Assembly: GCA_032615215.1 (NCBI GenBank)
Contig: CP128433.1
Coordinates: 2,749,501-2,813,500 of the forward strand
From: Microbulbifer sp. MKSA007
GTDB taxonomy: Bacteria; Pseudomonadota; Gammaproteobacteria; Pseudomonadales; Cellvibrionaceae
Length of the DNA: 64,000 bases
Reading direction: 5' to 3'
The notes under the pieces are model-generated. The model made no database searches. It saw only the letters and a list, made by a program, of their open reading frames with translations, and had not been told where the DNA came from. The position numbers and the translations under genes were made by a program. Below, one piece after another: positions 18,737 to 28,222 of the stretch (within the stretch, counting starts at the first letter, position 1; every line of letters starts with the position of its first letter).

Positions 18737-19540
18737 ATGGTCCTGACCAGGGCATTTTATCGCAGTGGTCACACTGCAACCCAGCAACGACAACCCGTTT
18801 CGTTTGTGGATGTCAGGAAGCGATTCGGCTTTCGCTCAATTGCTGTTGGCCGATGGGTCACTCGCGAGGAGCGAGATCGGGCCGCTGGGCTTTTTTATGA
18901 TGCACTTGTTGATCTAATGGCCATTCTTCAAGGACCGGAAGCATTGATATCCCTCCGAGGTACATTGTCTTTTCAATATGGAATCGGCGGGCGCCCAGGG
19001 ATGGCTGCCTTTTATGACCCTACTGCCCGGAGCTTTTCTCTTGCCAAGAACGCGGGGCCTGGCTCTATTGCCCATGAATGGTTTCATGCATTTGATCATT
19101 ACTTAGCCCAAAAAGCGTTCAGTGATACGTCCAGTACCATGTATGCCTCAGAGGCCTGGTTACGGAATGCAACTCCAGTGCCCCACCCGCTCAATGACTT
19201 ACTTTTTACGTGCTTTAAAACTGTGATGCTGGATGAGAGTGGTAATAACCTCAGTGACTTGGTGACTGCTTCCATCAGAGCCGATAAAGCAAATGGTTCT
19301 GTCTACTTCAGTGAGCCTGTAGAGCTGAGTGCTCGGGCTTTCGAAGCATTTATTCAGGATGCCAGTATCAACAATAATTTTTTGGTTGCTGGCTCAAAGG
19401 CTAGTCAAGAGGCAAAGTTGGGACTGTATCCACAGGGGCAGCAACGCAAAAGAATTAACCAGGCTTTCACAGCCTATTTTTCCTATTTAGGACGAAGCCT
19501 TAGGGCTTCCACAGGTGGAGACAATGACGTCAACTCTTAG
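18737..19540 (+). CDS. CLCA_X-family protein with HEWFH metal-type motif
   Basis: 267 residues from ATG 18737. SIAHEWFHAFDHYLAQKA contains a HExxH-type motif (HEWFH) followed by FDHYLA, as in CLCA_X/LPD-like families whose chemistry is not established. SFVDVRKRFGFRSIAVGRWV is the other conserved block. It overlaps the next small frame by 17 bases. A metallopeptidase-like activity is possible but unproven. Confidence 0.75.
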   Translation: MVLTRAFYRSGHTATQQRQPVSFVDVRKRFGFRSIAVGRWVTREERDRAAGLFYDALVDLMAILQGPEALISLRGTLSFQYGIGGRPGMAAFYDPTARSFSLAKNAGPGSIAHEWFHAFDHYLAQKAFSDTSSTMYASEAWLRNATPVPHPLNDLLFTCFKTVMLDESGNNLSDLVTASIRADKANGSVYFSEPVELSARAFEAFIQDASINNNFLVAGSKASQEAKLGLYPQGQQRKRINQAFTAYFSYLGRSLRASTGGDNDVNS

Positions 19541-19946
19541 AAATACCTTTCTTCTGGGCACGGGCCTTCTCGCTAGTGTAGTCGCTTGGGGATGGGCTGA
19601 ACTTTCAAAAAGCTATGAATTGATTGCAATAGCCAGCGATCCCGTGCTGTCAGCGGAGCGTGGATTCATTGATGCGAAAGATGATTTCATTCATAGACGG
19701 GCTAAGTTCGTGGATGTTTATTCTCCAGGTGTTGGCCATGTAACGCCCGGGATACTATAAGAGGACTTGAAAGGTAAGTATGCTGAGTTCAGACCTCAGG
19801 AAATATTTTTGCTATGTGGAACCGGCTTTCATATTGAAGATTACGCTCTGGATAGCGAGCAGCACGAACACAATAAATTTTATGCTCAAGCATACAATGC
19901 TAAGTTATTGGAACTCATCAGCAGTTCAGCCCAGCGCTATGATTGA
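19524..19946 (+). pseudogene. Small membrane-anchored protein interrupted by an in-frame stop
   Basis: ATG 19524 overlaps the CLCA_X gene. An N-terminal hydrophobic segment (FLLGTGLLASVVAWGWAEL) and a soluble region follow. The frame meets TAA at 19758-19760 (...HVTPGIL, stop) but continues as a plausible coding sequence in the same frame (EDLKGKYAEFRPQEIFLLCG ... SSSAQRYD) to TGA at 19946. The parent product would be about 140 residues. It is either a nonsense mutation or a short protein followed by an unrelated open frame. No family recognised. Confidence 0.45.
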
Positions 19947-20037
19947 ACAAATATTCATCTCTTCAACTAACTATATTTAGGCTTTGCTCATTGTGGTAAT
20001 TTGCTCCACAACCAGTTTGCATACAGCCAATGTCTTC

Positions 20038-20736
20038 ATGAGCCAAAAACCTTCCACACAATCCAACATCCTTATCGTTGAAGACGATCGCGGTCTCAAC
20101 GACCAACTTTGCGAAATGATCCAAAGCGCAGGATACCAGGTCAACGCTTGCTTTGATGGCAATACCGCATTGCTGGAAGCTGCCAGGCAACAACCTCAAT
20201 TAATTTTGCTCGATTTGATGCTGCCGGAAATGGACGGTATTTCTCTACTCAAAATTTTACGCAAAACCAGTCAGGTTCCGGTCATCATCCTAACTGCCAA
20301 GGGCGCTGAAGAGGAGAGGATCGCGGGCTTTCGCCATGGAGCAGATGATTATGTGGCCAAACCATTTAACAAGACCGAACTGCTACTAAGAATTGAGGCA
20401 CTATTGCGCCGCAGTCAACCAGTGATGCTGGAGGCTGTCCACCATACAGAAATCGATAACCTGCAACTCGATTTAAATGCTCAGCAAGCATTCACCGGCG
20501 GTCTGGCAATTGATTTTACCGCTACCCAGTTTAAATTGTTGTGGGAGTTAGCGGTTCACCGGGGAGAGGTATTGAGCAAAGCCTATCTCTCACAGCAAGT
20601 TCTCAACCGTACTCTGGGTGCCTATGACCGCAGTTTGGACATGCACTTGAGTCGAATCAGGCGCAAGTTGACTGGAGCAGGATGGCGTGGAGACCGGCTA
20701 CAAACAGTACATGGCAGAGGGTACTGTTTGAAATGA
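20038..20736 (+). CDS. OmpR/PhoB-family response regulator
   Basis: 232 residues from ATG 20038. The receiver has VEDDRG acids, phospho-acceptor aspartate about residue 59 in LLDLMLPEMDG, and the switch lysine in AKPF. The C-terminal winged helix (TATQFKLLWELA ... DMHLSRIRRKL ... VHGRGYCL) binds DNA. Its stop overlaps the sensor kinase start (ATGA). Upstream of a TonB receptor gene, which may be its target. Confidence 0.9.
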   Translation: MSQKPSTQSNILIVEDDRGLNDQLCEMIQSAGYQVNACFDGNTALLEAARQQPQLILLDLMLPEMDGISLLKILRKTSQVPVIILTAKGAEEERIAGFRHGADDYVAKPFNKTELLLRIEALLRRSQPVMLEAVHHTEIDNLQLDLNAQQAFTGGLAIDFTATQFKLLWELAVHRGEVLSKAYLSQQVLNRTLGAYDRSLDMHLSRIRRKLTGAGWRGDRLQTVHGRGYCLK

Positions 20737-22091
20737 ACCGCAAACTTTTTTGGAAACTATGCCTTCTGATTACTGCGGGCATTGTCTCTCTCTTTTACCT
20801 GATCAACTCCCTGACTATTCGCACCGAGGAGCAGATGAGTATGCTGGAGGCATCTCATCGAGAGGAATTGAAAGAGTGGGGAAAGGAGGCGGAAGCGCGG
20901 TTTCTCTCCGGCAACGAGGGGGAATTGGAACAGTGGTTAAAAGAATTACAGGAGAAGGAAAACACCTGGGCCACAGTTACCCAATATGAGTTAATCCATG
21001 TAGCAGGTGAGACGGGTAATGAACATCGTTACATCGGCTATAACCTCGGCCGGGATGTGGATTGGAAGGTCCACCTGTATTTTGAAGAAAACCCGGTGAT
21101 GGAAATTCCTTTTGCAACCGAGCAAACCAGTCTCTTGGTACTTCTTCCCGATAGGATGCGTCCCGGCAGCTACTGGAAAACAACACGACTCCTGCTGCAA
21201 ATACTCCTGCCAATGGGAATCCTGGCTTTAGTTTCCGTGATGCTCTATCGCCATATTATGCACCCGCTGCGCAAACTTGAGCAGGCAACACGGGAGTTTA
21301 GTCGGGGAAACTTTGATGTTCGAGTACACCGCCAATTAGGTAACCGCGACGATGAGATTTCTGAATTAGCCAAAACTTTTGATCAAATGGCGACGCGGAT
21401 AGGAGAGCAGATCGTCAACCAGCGCCAGCTAATCGCGGATCTATCTCACGAACTGAGAACTCCACTCACCCGACTGGATATTGCCATAGAGGGAGCTGGC
21501 GCAAGTCACGCTGATGATAAAAATATCCAGAGGATTCAGCGGGAGTCTGTTCATATCAGGCGTTTGGTAGACGATACACTCACCCTAGCCTGGCTGGATA
21601 ACGAACAGCCTTCTATAGGTATCGAAGACTTGGACCTGGTTGACCTTATCGATGTGATTGTCGAGGATGCTCGTTTCGAATTTCCCGATCGCACTATCTG
21701 CACTCATTTGCCAGACTCGGCTGAAATAAGACAGTCTAATCACAAGGCGGTAGGACAAGCCTTGGAAAATATCTTGCGTAACGCCATGCGCTATACCCCG
21801 AAGGGACAAGCCGTTCATGTCCTTCTGGAGGGAAATACGAAAAACAGATTTGTTATTGATATTGAAGACTCTGGCCCCGGAGTTCCCGAAGCACTACTGG
21901 ACAGTATCTTTAAGCCTTTCTTCCGAGCAGATCAGTCTCGCACATCAAAATCGAAAAATTTTGGGTTGGGCTTGGCGTTGGCGCGACGCCAGCTACATAG
22001 CGTGGGCGGAACCTTAGAGGCCTCCAACCGCTCTGTAGGAGGATTGTGTATGAGAGTAACTCTCCCCATTCAATCTTTGAAGCCTGCATAA
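20733..22091 (+). CDS. Membrane sensor histidine kinase
   Basis: 452 residues from ATG 20733, overlapping the regulator stop by four bases. Two transmembrane segments (about 8-26 and 155-172) flank a periplasmic sensor region. Then come HAMP (about 175-228), the phospho-histidine about residue 239 in DLSHELRTPLTR, and ATP-binding motifs (NILRNAMRYTP, DIEDSGPGVP, GLGLALARR). All key residues are present. It should phosphorylate the regulator just upstream; the signal is unknown, though the adjacent outer-membrane receptor suggests metal or siderophore status. Confidence 0.9.
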   Translation: MNRKLFWKLCLLITAGIVSLFYLINSLTIRTEEQMSMLEASHREELKEWGKEAEARFLSGNEGELEQWLKELQEKENTWATVTQYELIHVAGETGNEHRYIGYNLGRDVDWKVHLYFEENPVMEIPFATEQTSLLVLLPDRMRPGSYWKTTRLLLQILLPMGILALVSVMLYRHIMHPLRKLEQATREFSRGNFDVRVHRQLGNRDDEISELAKTFDQMATRIGEQIVNQRQLIADLSHELRTPLTRLDIAIEGAGASHADDKNIQRIQRESVHIRRLVDDTLTLAWLDNEQPSIGIEDLDLVDLIDVIVEDARFEFPDRTICTHLPDSAEIRQSNHKAVGQALENILRNAMRYTPKGQAVHVLLEGNTKNRFVIDIEDSGPGVPEALLDSIFKPFFRADQSRTSKSKNFGLGLALARRQLHSVGGTLEASNRSVGGLCMRVTLPIQSLKPA

Positions 22092-22209
22092 TGTATCTCT
22101 CCAACACACTGATGCAACTAAATGTAACAAATGCAACACTGCTGTACTTCACAACTGCCAATAGGAATAATTCGCATTAGCAAATAGGTAACTCTGTGAA
22201 GGACAGCCA

Positions 22210-24225
22210 ATGGCCCGCAATATTTCCCACAATAAATACGTGTTACTCCCCTTGATGGTATCCAGTGCCCTGGCCTCTGGCATCAGCCAGGCACAGGAAG
22301 TACAAAAGCAAGAGGATAACGCTGAAGCCGCGATGGAAACTGTAGTAGTTGTCGGCGTGGCGACTGATACTGAGATTACCCCTGACGAACTCGATAAGCA
22401 GCAGGCAAATGATCTTAGTGATGTCTTCCGCCAGATTCCGTCCGTATCTGTTGGTGGATCGGTGGGTATTGCGCAGAAAGTCTATATCCGTGGCATGGAA
22501 GACACCCTTCTCAACGTTACCGTTGATGGTGCTCCTCAAACCAGTACCCTCTTCCACCATATTGGCCGGGTATCCATAGAGCCGGAGTTGCTGCAGAAAG
22601 TTGAAGTGCAAGCTGGCGCAGGCGAAGCTACCAGCGGTGCTGGCGCTATTGGCGGTGCTATCCGCTTTGAGACCAAAGATGCGGACGACCTACTCGATGA
22701 AGGCGAGCAGTTTGGCGCAATAGTGAAAGGCTCGTTCTTTAGCAATGATGGCGAAAAAGCCAGTGCTTCAGTTTATGGAAAAATCACTGACAACTGGGGA
22801 CTGCTCGGATCATTTGTGACCGTTGATCGCGATGAGATGGAGGATGGCGACGGTGACACTATCTATGGTACTGCTGCCGAGCAGGATTTCGCCTTTATAA
22901 AATTAAGTGGCGATTTATCTGAAAATCAAAAGTTGAGCCTCAGCTTCGAACAACGGGATGAATCTGGAGAGTACGGCCAACGCCCCAACTGGCCTGCCCT
23001 TGAGGGAGATACTCTCTACCCAATGGATGCTGACCGCCAGACTTTTGTCGTGAATCACCAATTTGCTCCCAGCGCGTTGATCAATCTTGAGACTACCGTA
23101 TATCACACAAAGTCAGAAGTGGAGCAGAATGTATTCGATAGATGGGGTAAGTACGGTGCCTCAGTAGAAACCCTTGGCTTTGATTTGCGTAATACCAGCA
23201 ATATCGGCCAGCACACCCTCACCTACGGCATCGAAGCCCGTGAGGATGAAGTGGAAAGCCGCTACCTCTCGGAGCCTTATACCGGTATCTCTTTCCGCGA
23301 AGAAGGCCAGGTTCGCAGTGCCTACATTCAGGACCATTGGCAGGCAACAGACGAACTATTACTGAGTTTTGGTCTCCGCTACGACGAATACGAGCTGGAG
23401 CAAGTAACCCATGGCGATGAGACTGATAGCCAAGGTTTCAGCCCCAATATCGGTATGAGTTACTCTTTGACCGATGCGATCACCCTCACCCTGGGCCACG
23501 CAACAGCGATGCGCGGCAAGGAAGTTGGAGATGGGTTTACGCTGGAATCGGCAGAACTTGCACCTGACCTAGATGCAGAAACCGTCGACAATACTGAGCT
23601 GGGGTTGGAATACAGCCAGGATGGACTTGAGTTAAAAGCCGCTGTCTACCGCAGTACGATCGATGACGTTATTCTCGATCAGCTCGGAGGTGGTACATAC
23701 TACGAAAATGTTGGTGAGCTAGAAACCGACGGCTTTGAACTTAGTGCTTCTTACGCATGGGATAATTTAACGCTGAGCGCGGCTTTCAGTCACAATGATT
23801 CAGAGCTTAATGGGAATACCGTAGAAGCCTATGAACACAATGGCTTGGCGAATGCCCGTGGCGACACCTATAACCTGAACGCTAACTATGCAATTACACC
23901 TAAGTTAGAACTGGGCTGGAACTACACTCGTGTTGATGAGCTGAGTAATATTGAGGTTTTACACCGTGCAGTAGAACTTGGTTGGATCGATAGCACCCAA
24001 ACCGTAGATAAGTCTGGTTACGATGTGCACGATCTATACTTGCACTGGGAGCCTTTGGCAGATGATCGCCTGAATGTGAATTTAGCCGTTCAAAACCTGT
24101 TTAATGAGCAGTACCGGGATCACTCCAGCGTGGCCGATTATACCAATATTCCTGGCTGGGATATTGTATCTGGAGTTTATGAGGCGGGCCGAGACGTTCG
24201 ACTGTCAGTAGACTACCGCTTCTAA
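22210..24225 (+). CDS. TonB-dependent outer-membrane receptor
   Basis: 671 residues. A signal peptide ends near SQAQ (about 28) and is followed by a TonB-box-like METVVVVG. The plug domain (about 55-155) has QIPSVSV, VYIRGMED and GAGAIGGAIRFETKD, and a 22-strand barrel ends in the usual aromatic (DYRF). It imports a ligand such as a metal chelate or heme using TonB energy; the ligand cannot be read from sequence. It follows a two-component system by about 120 bases and precedes a PepSY protein, a common partner of ferric uptake systems. Confidence 0.88.
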   Translation: MARNISHNKYVLLPLMVSSALASGISQAQEVQKQEDNAEAAMETVVVVGVATDTEITPDELDKQQANDLSDVFRQIPSVSVGGSVGIAQKVYIRGMEDTLLNVTVDGAPQTSTLFHHIGRVSIEPELLQKVEVQAGAGEATSGAGAIGGAIRFETKDADDLLDEGEQFGAIVKGSFFSNDGEKASASVYGKITDNWGLLGSFVTVDRDEMEDGDGDTIYGTAAEQDFAFIKLSGDLSENQKLSLSFEQRDESGEYGQRPNWPALEGDTLYPMDADRQTFVVNHQFAPSALINLETTVYHTKSEVEQNVFDRWGKYGASVETLGFDLRNTSNIGQHTLTYGIEAREDEVESRYLSEPYTGISFREEGQVRSAYIQDHWQATDELLLSFGLRYDEYELEQVTHGDETDSQGFSPNIGMSYSLTDAITLTLGHATAMRGKEVGDGFTLESAELAPDLDAETVDNTELGLEYSQDGLELKAAVYRSTIDDVILDQLGGGTYYENVGELETDGFELSASYAWDNLTLSAAFSHNDSELNGNTVEAYEHNGLANARGDTYNLNANYAITPKLELGWNYTRVDELSNIEVLHRAVELGWIDSTQTVDKSGYDVHDLYLHWEPLADDRLNVNLAVQNLFNEQYRDHSSVADYTNIPGWDIVSGVYEAGRDVRLSVDYRF

Positions 24226-24252
24226 TCTCCTTTATTTGTTTATTTACTATCA

Positions 24253-24278
24253 GGGCGCAATGCACTTGCATTGCGCCC
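24253..24278 (+). terminator. Hairpin between TonB receptor and PepSY gene
   Basis: Perfect 12-bp arms (GGGCGCAATGCA/TGCATTGCGCCC) with a two-base spacer, followed by TTTGTTG. It ends 11 bases before the PepSY ATG, so it can act as terminator of the receptor and may attenuate the PepSY gene. Confidence 0.7.
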
Positions 24279-24288
24279 TTTGTTGCCT

Positions 24289-24846
24289 ATGAAATCCAGA
24301 TACCGTTTACTGTGGATCAAGCTCCACACCTATTTTTCCTGCTTTTTTCTACCCATTGCCATTTTGTATATCGCCACGGGCGTGCTCTACCTATTTGATA
24401 TAGAGGGGGGCGTCGACGAACAATTTGAGTACACAGTTTCTCTACCCAAGGGCTTACCCAGCAATGAGCAAGAGACCCTAGATACTATATCTCCGTTTGT
24501 TCAGCCCACAGAAGTATCATTGCCGGCAGATTTCTATTTGGAGGATGAGTGGATTGGCTGGTATGGCTACAAACGCCAAGTCTATTTGGAGCCTAGCCAG
24601 GATAAGCAATCAGCGATACTTCATGTAAAAGAACATGATCTATGGCATCAATTTCTGCTGATTCATAAAGGTCATGCTGGCCCCCTCTTCTGGTTCTCAT
24701 CCATTATGCTTGGTGCGAGCCTGCTATTTAGCTTGATTAGTGGATTAGTGGTTGCTTTTGCGGTGCCAAAATTCAGGAAGACTTCTATACAATTTACTTC
24801 TCTCGGGCTTATTGCACTGGTAATTGCCTTTTTTATTGGGGGCTGA
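24289..24846 (+). CDS. PepSY-associated membrane protein
   Basis: 185 residues from ATG 24289 with no obvious ribosome-binding site, because a hairpin occupies that place. It has an N-terminal membrane anchor (LHTYFSCFFLPIAILYIATG) and two C-terminal membrane segments, with HKGHAGPLFWFSSIML resembling the PepSY_TM signature. Such proteins accompany TonB receptors and may reduce or release imported iron at the inner membrane. It probably works with the receptor upstream. Confidence 0.7.
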   Translation: MKSRYRLLWIKLHTYFSCFFLPIAILYIATGVLYLFDIEGGVDEQFEYTVSLPKGLPSNEQETLDTISPFVQPTEVSLPADFYLEDEWIGWYGYKRQVYLEPSQDKQSAILHVKEHDLWHQFLLIHKGHAGPLFWFSSIMLGASLLFSLISGLVVAFAVPKFRKTSIQFTSLGLIALVIAFFIGG

Positions 24847-24987
24847 AGTTTCACCATTTGAGGGAGTTCTAGCTAGGGAGCCTCTGAGCAGCTATATGCA
24901 TCTCTATAGCTCTTCAAGGTACACATTATGCGACTTTAAGAGCGGGTTCACGAAATTACCCAGAGCCCCTAGCTCCAGCTTAAAACT

Positions 24988-25629
24988 TTAAGCCAGTTGA
25001 CAAATCTTATCCTCCAACTGCTGTTTAAATTGATAAAGATGGATGCCATCCAGAAAGCAGTGATTAACTTCAATATACATCGAAGTGACAAGGCGGCCCT
25101 CCTGGCGATGGTATTTACCCCAGAAAATAAAAGGTATTCCTGGATCACAACCTTCTTTCTGTACAGGCTTTACCTGTAGACCAGAGAAGTCGCCCCAGGG
25201 GTAGCAGCTGATATTCAAGATATCATGGCGGCTGATGAAATTTTCTACGGGGAGGTACTCAGATTGTGCCTGTGAAAGTTCCCTTGCCTTGTGGACGAAC
25301 TCTGTCAGATTCGTTTCCATTCTTGCCATAACGAGTTTGAATAACTCATTATCCCCTAAATCAGAAAATAACGGGTGCAGCATGTCATGCTCAATGGGCT
25401 GGCCATTGACGATACGATGCCTGAAACCCGCTATTTCATTTCCCACCTGCGTGACAAGAAAAATAAGGCTGTAATAAAAAGGGAGTGTATTCTTTTTACA
25501 GAAAGATACCAGATTTGTCACATCGACCGGCTGGGTTAAGCCTATCCGAGTTGACCCTGCACTGCTCATAAAAAATTCAAAGTGGGCCTTTCTATTCCAG
25601 CGTTCGATATCAATAGGAGTCATGGACAT
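24988..25629 (-). CDS. Chloramphenicol acetyltransferase-like protein (CatA fold)
   Basis: 213 residues, close to the usual CatA length. TPIDIERWNRKAHFEFF is the family N-terminus, and EVNHCFLDGIHLYQF holds the catalytic histidine and DG motif near the C-terminus. It transfers acetyl from acetyl-CoA to a hydroxyl group; whether chloramphenicol is the substrate is unknown. Monocistronic, with no mobile element touching it, so it may be an intrinsic gene. Confidence 0.82.
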   Translation of the reverse strand: MSMTPIDIERWNRKAHFEFFMSSAGSTRIGLTQPVDVTNLVSFCKKNTLPFYYSLIFLVTQVGNEIAGFRHRIVNGQPIEHDMLHPLFSDLGDNELFKLVMARMETNLTEFVHKARELSQAQSEYLPVENFISRHDILNISCYPWGDFSGLQVKPVQKEGCDPGIPFIFWGKYHRQEGRLVTSMYIEVNHCFLDGIHLYQFKQQLEDKICQLA

Positions 25630-26010
25630 ATGAATATCGAGCCTTCAATGGATATTCATAGTTTAGGGTAGATTATAAGCAGCATCGGTGTTGCTAGTAG
25701 CTTTTATCTAGTTAGGACACCTGGAATATATTTAGAGGCATTAGCTACCATGTTGTAATCGCCATATCAAAACGCTCTTCCCTTCAGGCTAATACCATTT
25801 TAGCAACGCTACCATATACCTCTTTCGCCCCTGCTAGGGCACTAAAATAGGTCCCAACAACAGACTGTGCCACCCCATAAACAGCGATCAACTGTGCATA
25901 ATTTGCAAAAGTGATGTTCCTGCTTATAAGTTTTAAGAAGGATACGACTCTCTATAATAACTTCCAGTTTCTACAGCGAAATATCATCTAGATAACCAGG
26001 ACTATTAACT
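25630..26010. other. Intergenic region without a supported gene
   Basis: About 380 bases holding the divergent promoters of the CAT-like gene and of the interrupted decarboxylase gene. No operator or RNA structure recognised. Confidence 0.4.
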
Positions 26011-26069
26011 ATGACTACCAAATACGAAAATGCCGTTTTGGATGATCAAGCATTGATCGAGGGACTTAA

Positions 26070-27236
26070 GGAACCTCTGAATAATTCTGAGTCAATTTGG
26101 TAATATTCACCTACCCATCAAGACTACGATGAATCATGCACCAAGTCACCTTTGCCGAAGCAGAATATAAGCTAAAGCGTCGTATAACTCGCCGAGAGAA
26201 GTTTCTTTCTCAAATGGAAACCCTCGTCCCATGGCAGCGACTAGAAGCTCAGATCACTCCTTGTTACCCACAAGGTAAACGTGGCCGACAGCCATATCCA
26301 TTGAGTGTCATGCTTCGTATTCAATGCATGCAGCTATTTTACAATCTCAGTGATCCCGCTATGGAAGATGCACTGTATGAAATTGAATCCATGCGTAGTT
26401 TTGCTGGATTGACTTTGAGTAGCCCAATTCCCGATGAAACAACGATTCTTAACTTTCGCCACTTACTGGAGCTCAATCAGCTAGGTGCAGCTCTTTTTGA
26501 TGAAATCAACAAACACCTTGCTGAGAATGGGATGGTACTGCGTGAAGGCACGATTGTAGATGCCACTATTATCTCTGCGCCAACTTCAACTAAGAATGAA
26601 AAGAAAGAACGTGACCCGGAAATGCATCAAACAAAGAAAGGCAATCAGTGGCATTTTGGGATGAAAATGCATATCGGGGTTGATGATGTGCTCGGAGTAA
26701 TACATAGCATAGATACAACAGCAGCGAATTCGCATGATGTCACAACCACAGAGCGAGTTCTCCACGGGGAGGAGAAAAGAATCTGGGGAGACTCTGGGTA
26801 CATTGGTGCGGAGAAACGTGAAGAGTTGAAAGAGCGGGAGGCGGATTGGTATATAGCAATGAAGCCGAGCAAGCTAAAAACTCTTCCAGGGCGTGATGCA
26901 CTCCGTAAAGCGGAAAAGATCAAGGCGCAGATAAGAGCGAAGGTCGAGCACCCCTTCCGCTACATCAAACGGGTATTTGGTTATGACAAGGTCCGCTATC
27001 GGGGACTGGTAAAAAATACTGAGAGGCTGTGCTTACTGGCAGGCTTTACCAACTTATTAATAGGGAGAAAATACTTGGCTGCCTAGGGGTGGTTCGCCTG
27101 AAACCCACCTATTGAGGGTTTCAGATGAAAAATTAGGGGACTATTACGCGAAAATTACGCGTTTGTGCGTAATAAAGTGAATTTTTCAAGCAGCTCAGCT
27201 TAATTCTGGAAAAATGCTTCGTTGATCAGAGGATCC
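26070..27236 (+). mobile_element. Complete IS5-family insertion sequence
   Basis: 1167 bp. Terminal repeats start GGAACCTCTGA (left) and GGATCCTCTGA (right, read inward), followed by partly matching bases. It is flanked by TTAA at 26066-26069 and 27237-27240, a 4-bp target duplication as expected for IS5. It carries one intact transposase and sits inside a CMD-family gene. Confidence 0.92.
26136..27086 (+). CDS. IS5-family transposase
   Basis: 316 residues, uninterrupted. DDE residues are visible: aspartate in IVDATIISAP, aspartate in WGDSGYIGAEKR and the Y-2-R-3-K-6-E-type region near VEHPFRYIKRVFGY. Typical IS5-subgroup length. Probably still able to move the element. Confidence 0.9.
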   Translation: MHQVTFAEAEYKLKRRITRREKFLSQMETLVPWQRLEAQITPCYPQGKRGRQPYPLSVMLRIQCMQLFYNLSDPAMEDALYEIESMRSFAGLTLSSPIPDETTILNFRHLLELNQLGAALFDEINKHLAENGMVLREGTIVDATIISAPTSTKNEKKERDPEMHQTKKGNQWHFGMKMHIGVDDVLGVIHSIDTTAANSHDVTTTERVLHGEEKRIWGDSGYIGAEKREELKEREADWYIAMKPSKLKTLPGRDALRKAEKIKAQIRAKVEHPFRYIKRVFGYDKVRYRGLVKNTERLCLLAGFTNLLIGRKYLAA

Positions 27237-27489
27237 TTAAGTCTATCAACCCGGTATGGGGAGATCTAGCTGTACGAGTCGCGGGTGAAGTATGGGGAAA
27301 GCCACTTCTAGATCAAAAAACCAAAGCACTAATCACTATCGCTATTGACCAAATGGCGCTCAAACAAGGGGCAACGTATGAAGAGATTGAGGAATTGATT
27401 GTTTTTGCCTCAATGTATACGGGCTTCAATAAAGGGGCTACCACCATGGGCGGACTGAATAAGCTTCGCCATGATCGAGGAGATATCTA

Positions 27490-28062
27490 ATGGGGATCCC
27501 CGGACTTAAAAAAGTAGATCATATAGGATTAACCGTCCCCGATGTTGAATTGGCCGTTGAGCTCTTTAGTACACACTTTGGCTTTGAGTTGGCTTATACG
27601 TTTGGGCCATTTGCCTCAGGCGATACCTGGATGACGGATCACCTTAATGTAAATCCTCGTGTAGAGATCAAGCAAATTGCTGTTATGAATGCTAACAGCA
27701 TCAATCTAGAAATATTCGAGTATGCCGACAACATAGATCGAAATAAGGGGGCATCATTTAGCATTCTATGTTGAAGATATTGATGCTGCGGTTGAATACC
27801 TCAAGAAACAGAATATAGAGGTACTCGGTGCTCCTACAGTGATGACTGAAGGGCCAACTGAAGGAGAGACCTGGGTATATTTCGTGGCCCTTGGGGCAAG
27901 CTAGTTCCTATTTTGACTGACTACCGCGCATCTTCATCGGCAGAAAACCAGACTATCAATGCACTCTACTTACCTACGGATAACCTGGCTCCCAAAGTAC
28001 GTGTTGTTATTGATTTCCTTAAGGAGAAATACGGTAGTCCCTGCTATTGGGATGCTAAATAG
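27490..28062 (+). pseudogene. VOC-family (glyoxalase-like) gene fused to a LysR tail, with two frameshifts
   Basis: Starts as a VOC protein (KVDHIGLTVPDVELAVELF). A G5 run at 27747-27751 breaks the frame; dropping one G gives GHHLAFYVEDIDAAVEYL and ends with ETWVYFVA. A CCC at 27888-27890 breaks it again; one more C gives APWGKLVPILTDYRA. From there the sequence is not VOC but the C-terminus of a LysR regulator (NALYLPTDNLAPKVRVVIDF, then PCYWD). So a VOC 5' part is joined to an unrelated regulator tail. Nonfunctional or chimeric. Confidence 0.7.
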
Positions 28063-28222
28063 AGAGGCCTTCTTGCTATGACTCGGTGGGTATCGTGTAC
28101 ATTGTACTGCAAACAGGTTTTGGTTACAGGCAGGGGCTCTTGCCTCGGCCTGTAACTTCTACTTGGTATTGATAAGCCGGCTAGTCTAAATAATCTACAC
28201 TCATCAAATATCGTAAGAAGAG

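Larger units (their letters stand above)
26011..27490 (+). pseudogene. Carboxymuconolactone decarboxylase-family gene interrupted by an IS5-family element
   Basis: The first 20 codons (from ATG 26011) run into the element at 26070. After its right end at 27236 the frame resumes as NPVWGDLAVRVAGEVWGKPL, then DQKTKALITIAIDQMA and GFNKGATTMGGL, typical of the CMD/AhpD-like fold, and ends with TAA at 27488-27490. Removing the element and one TTAA copy restores a continuous frame of about 100 residues. The stop overlaps the VOC gene start (TAATG), so both were one operon. Inactive as it stands. Confidence 0.85.
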
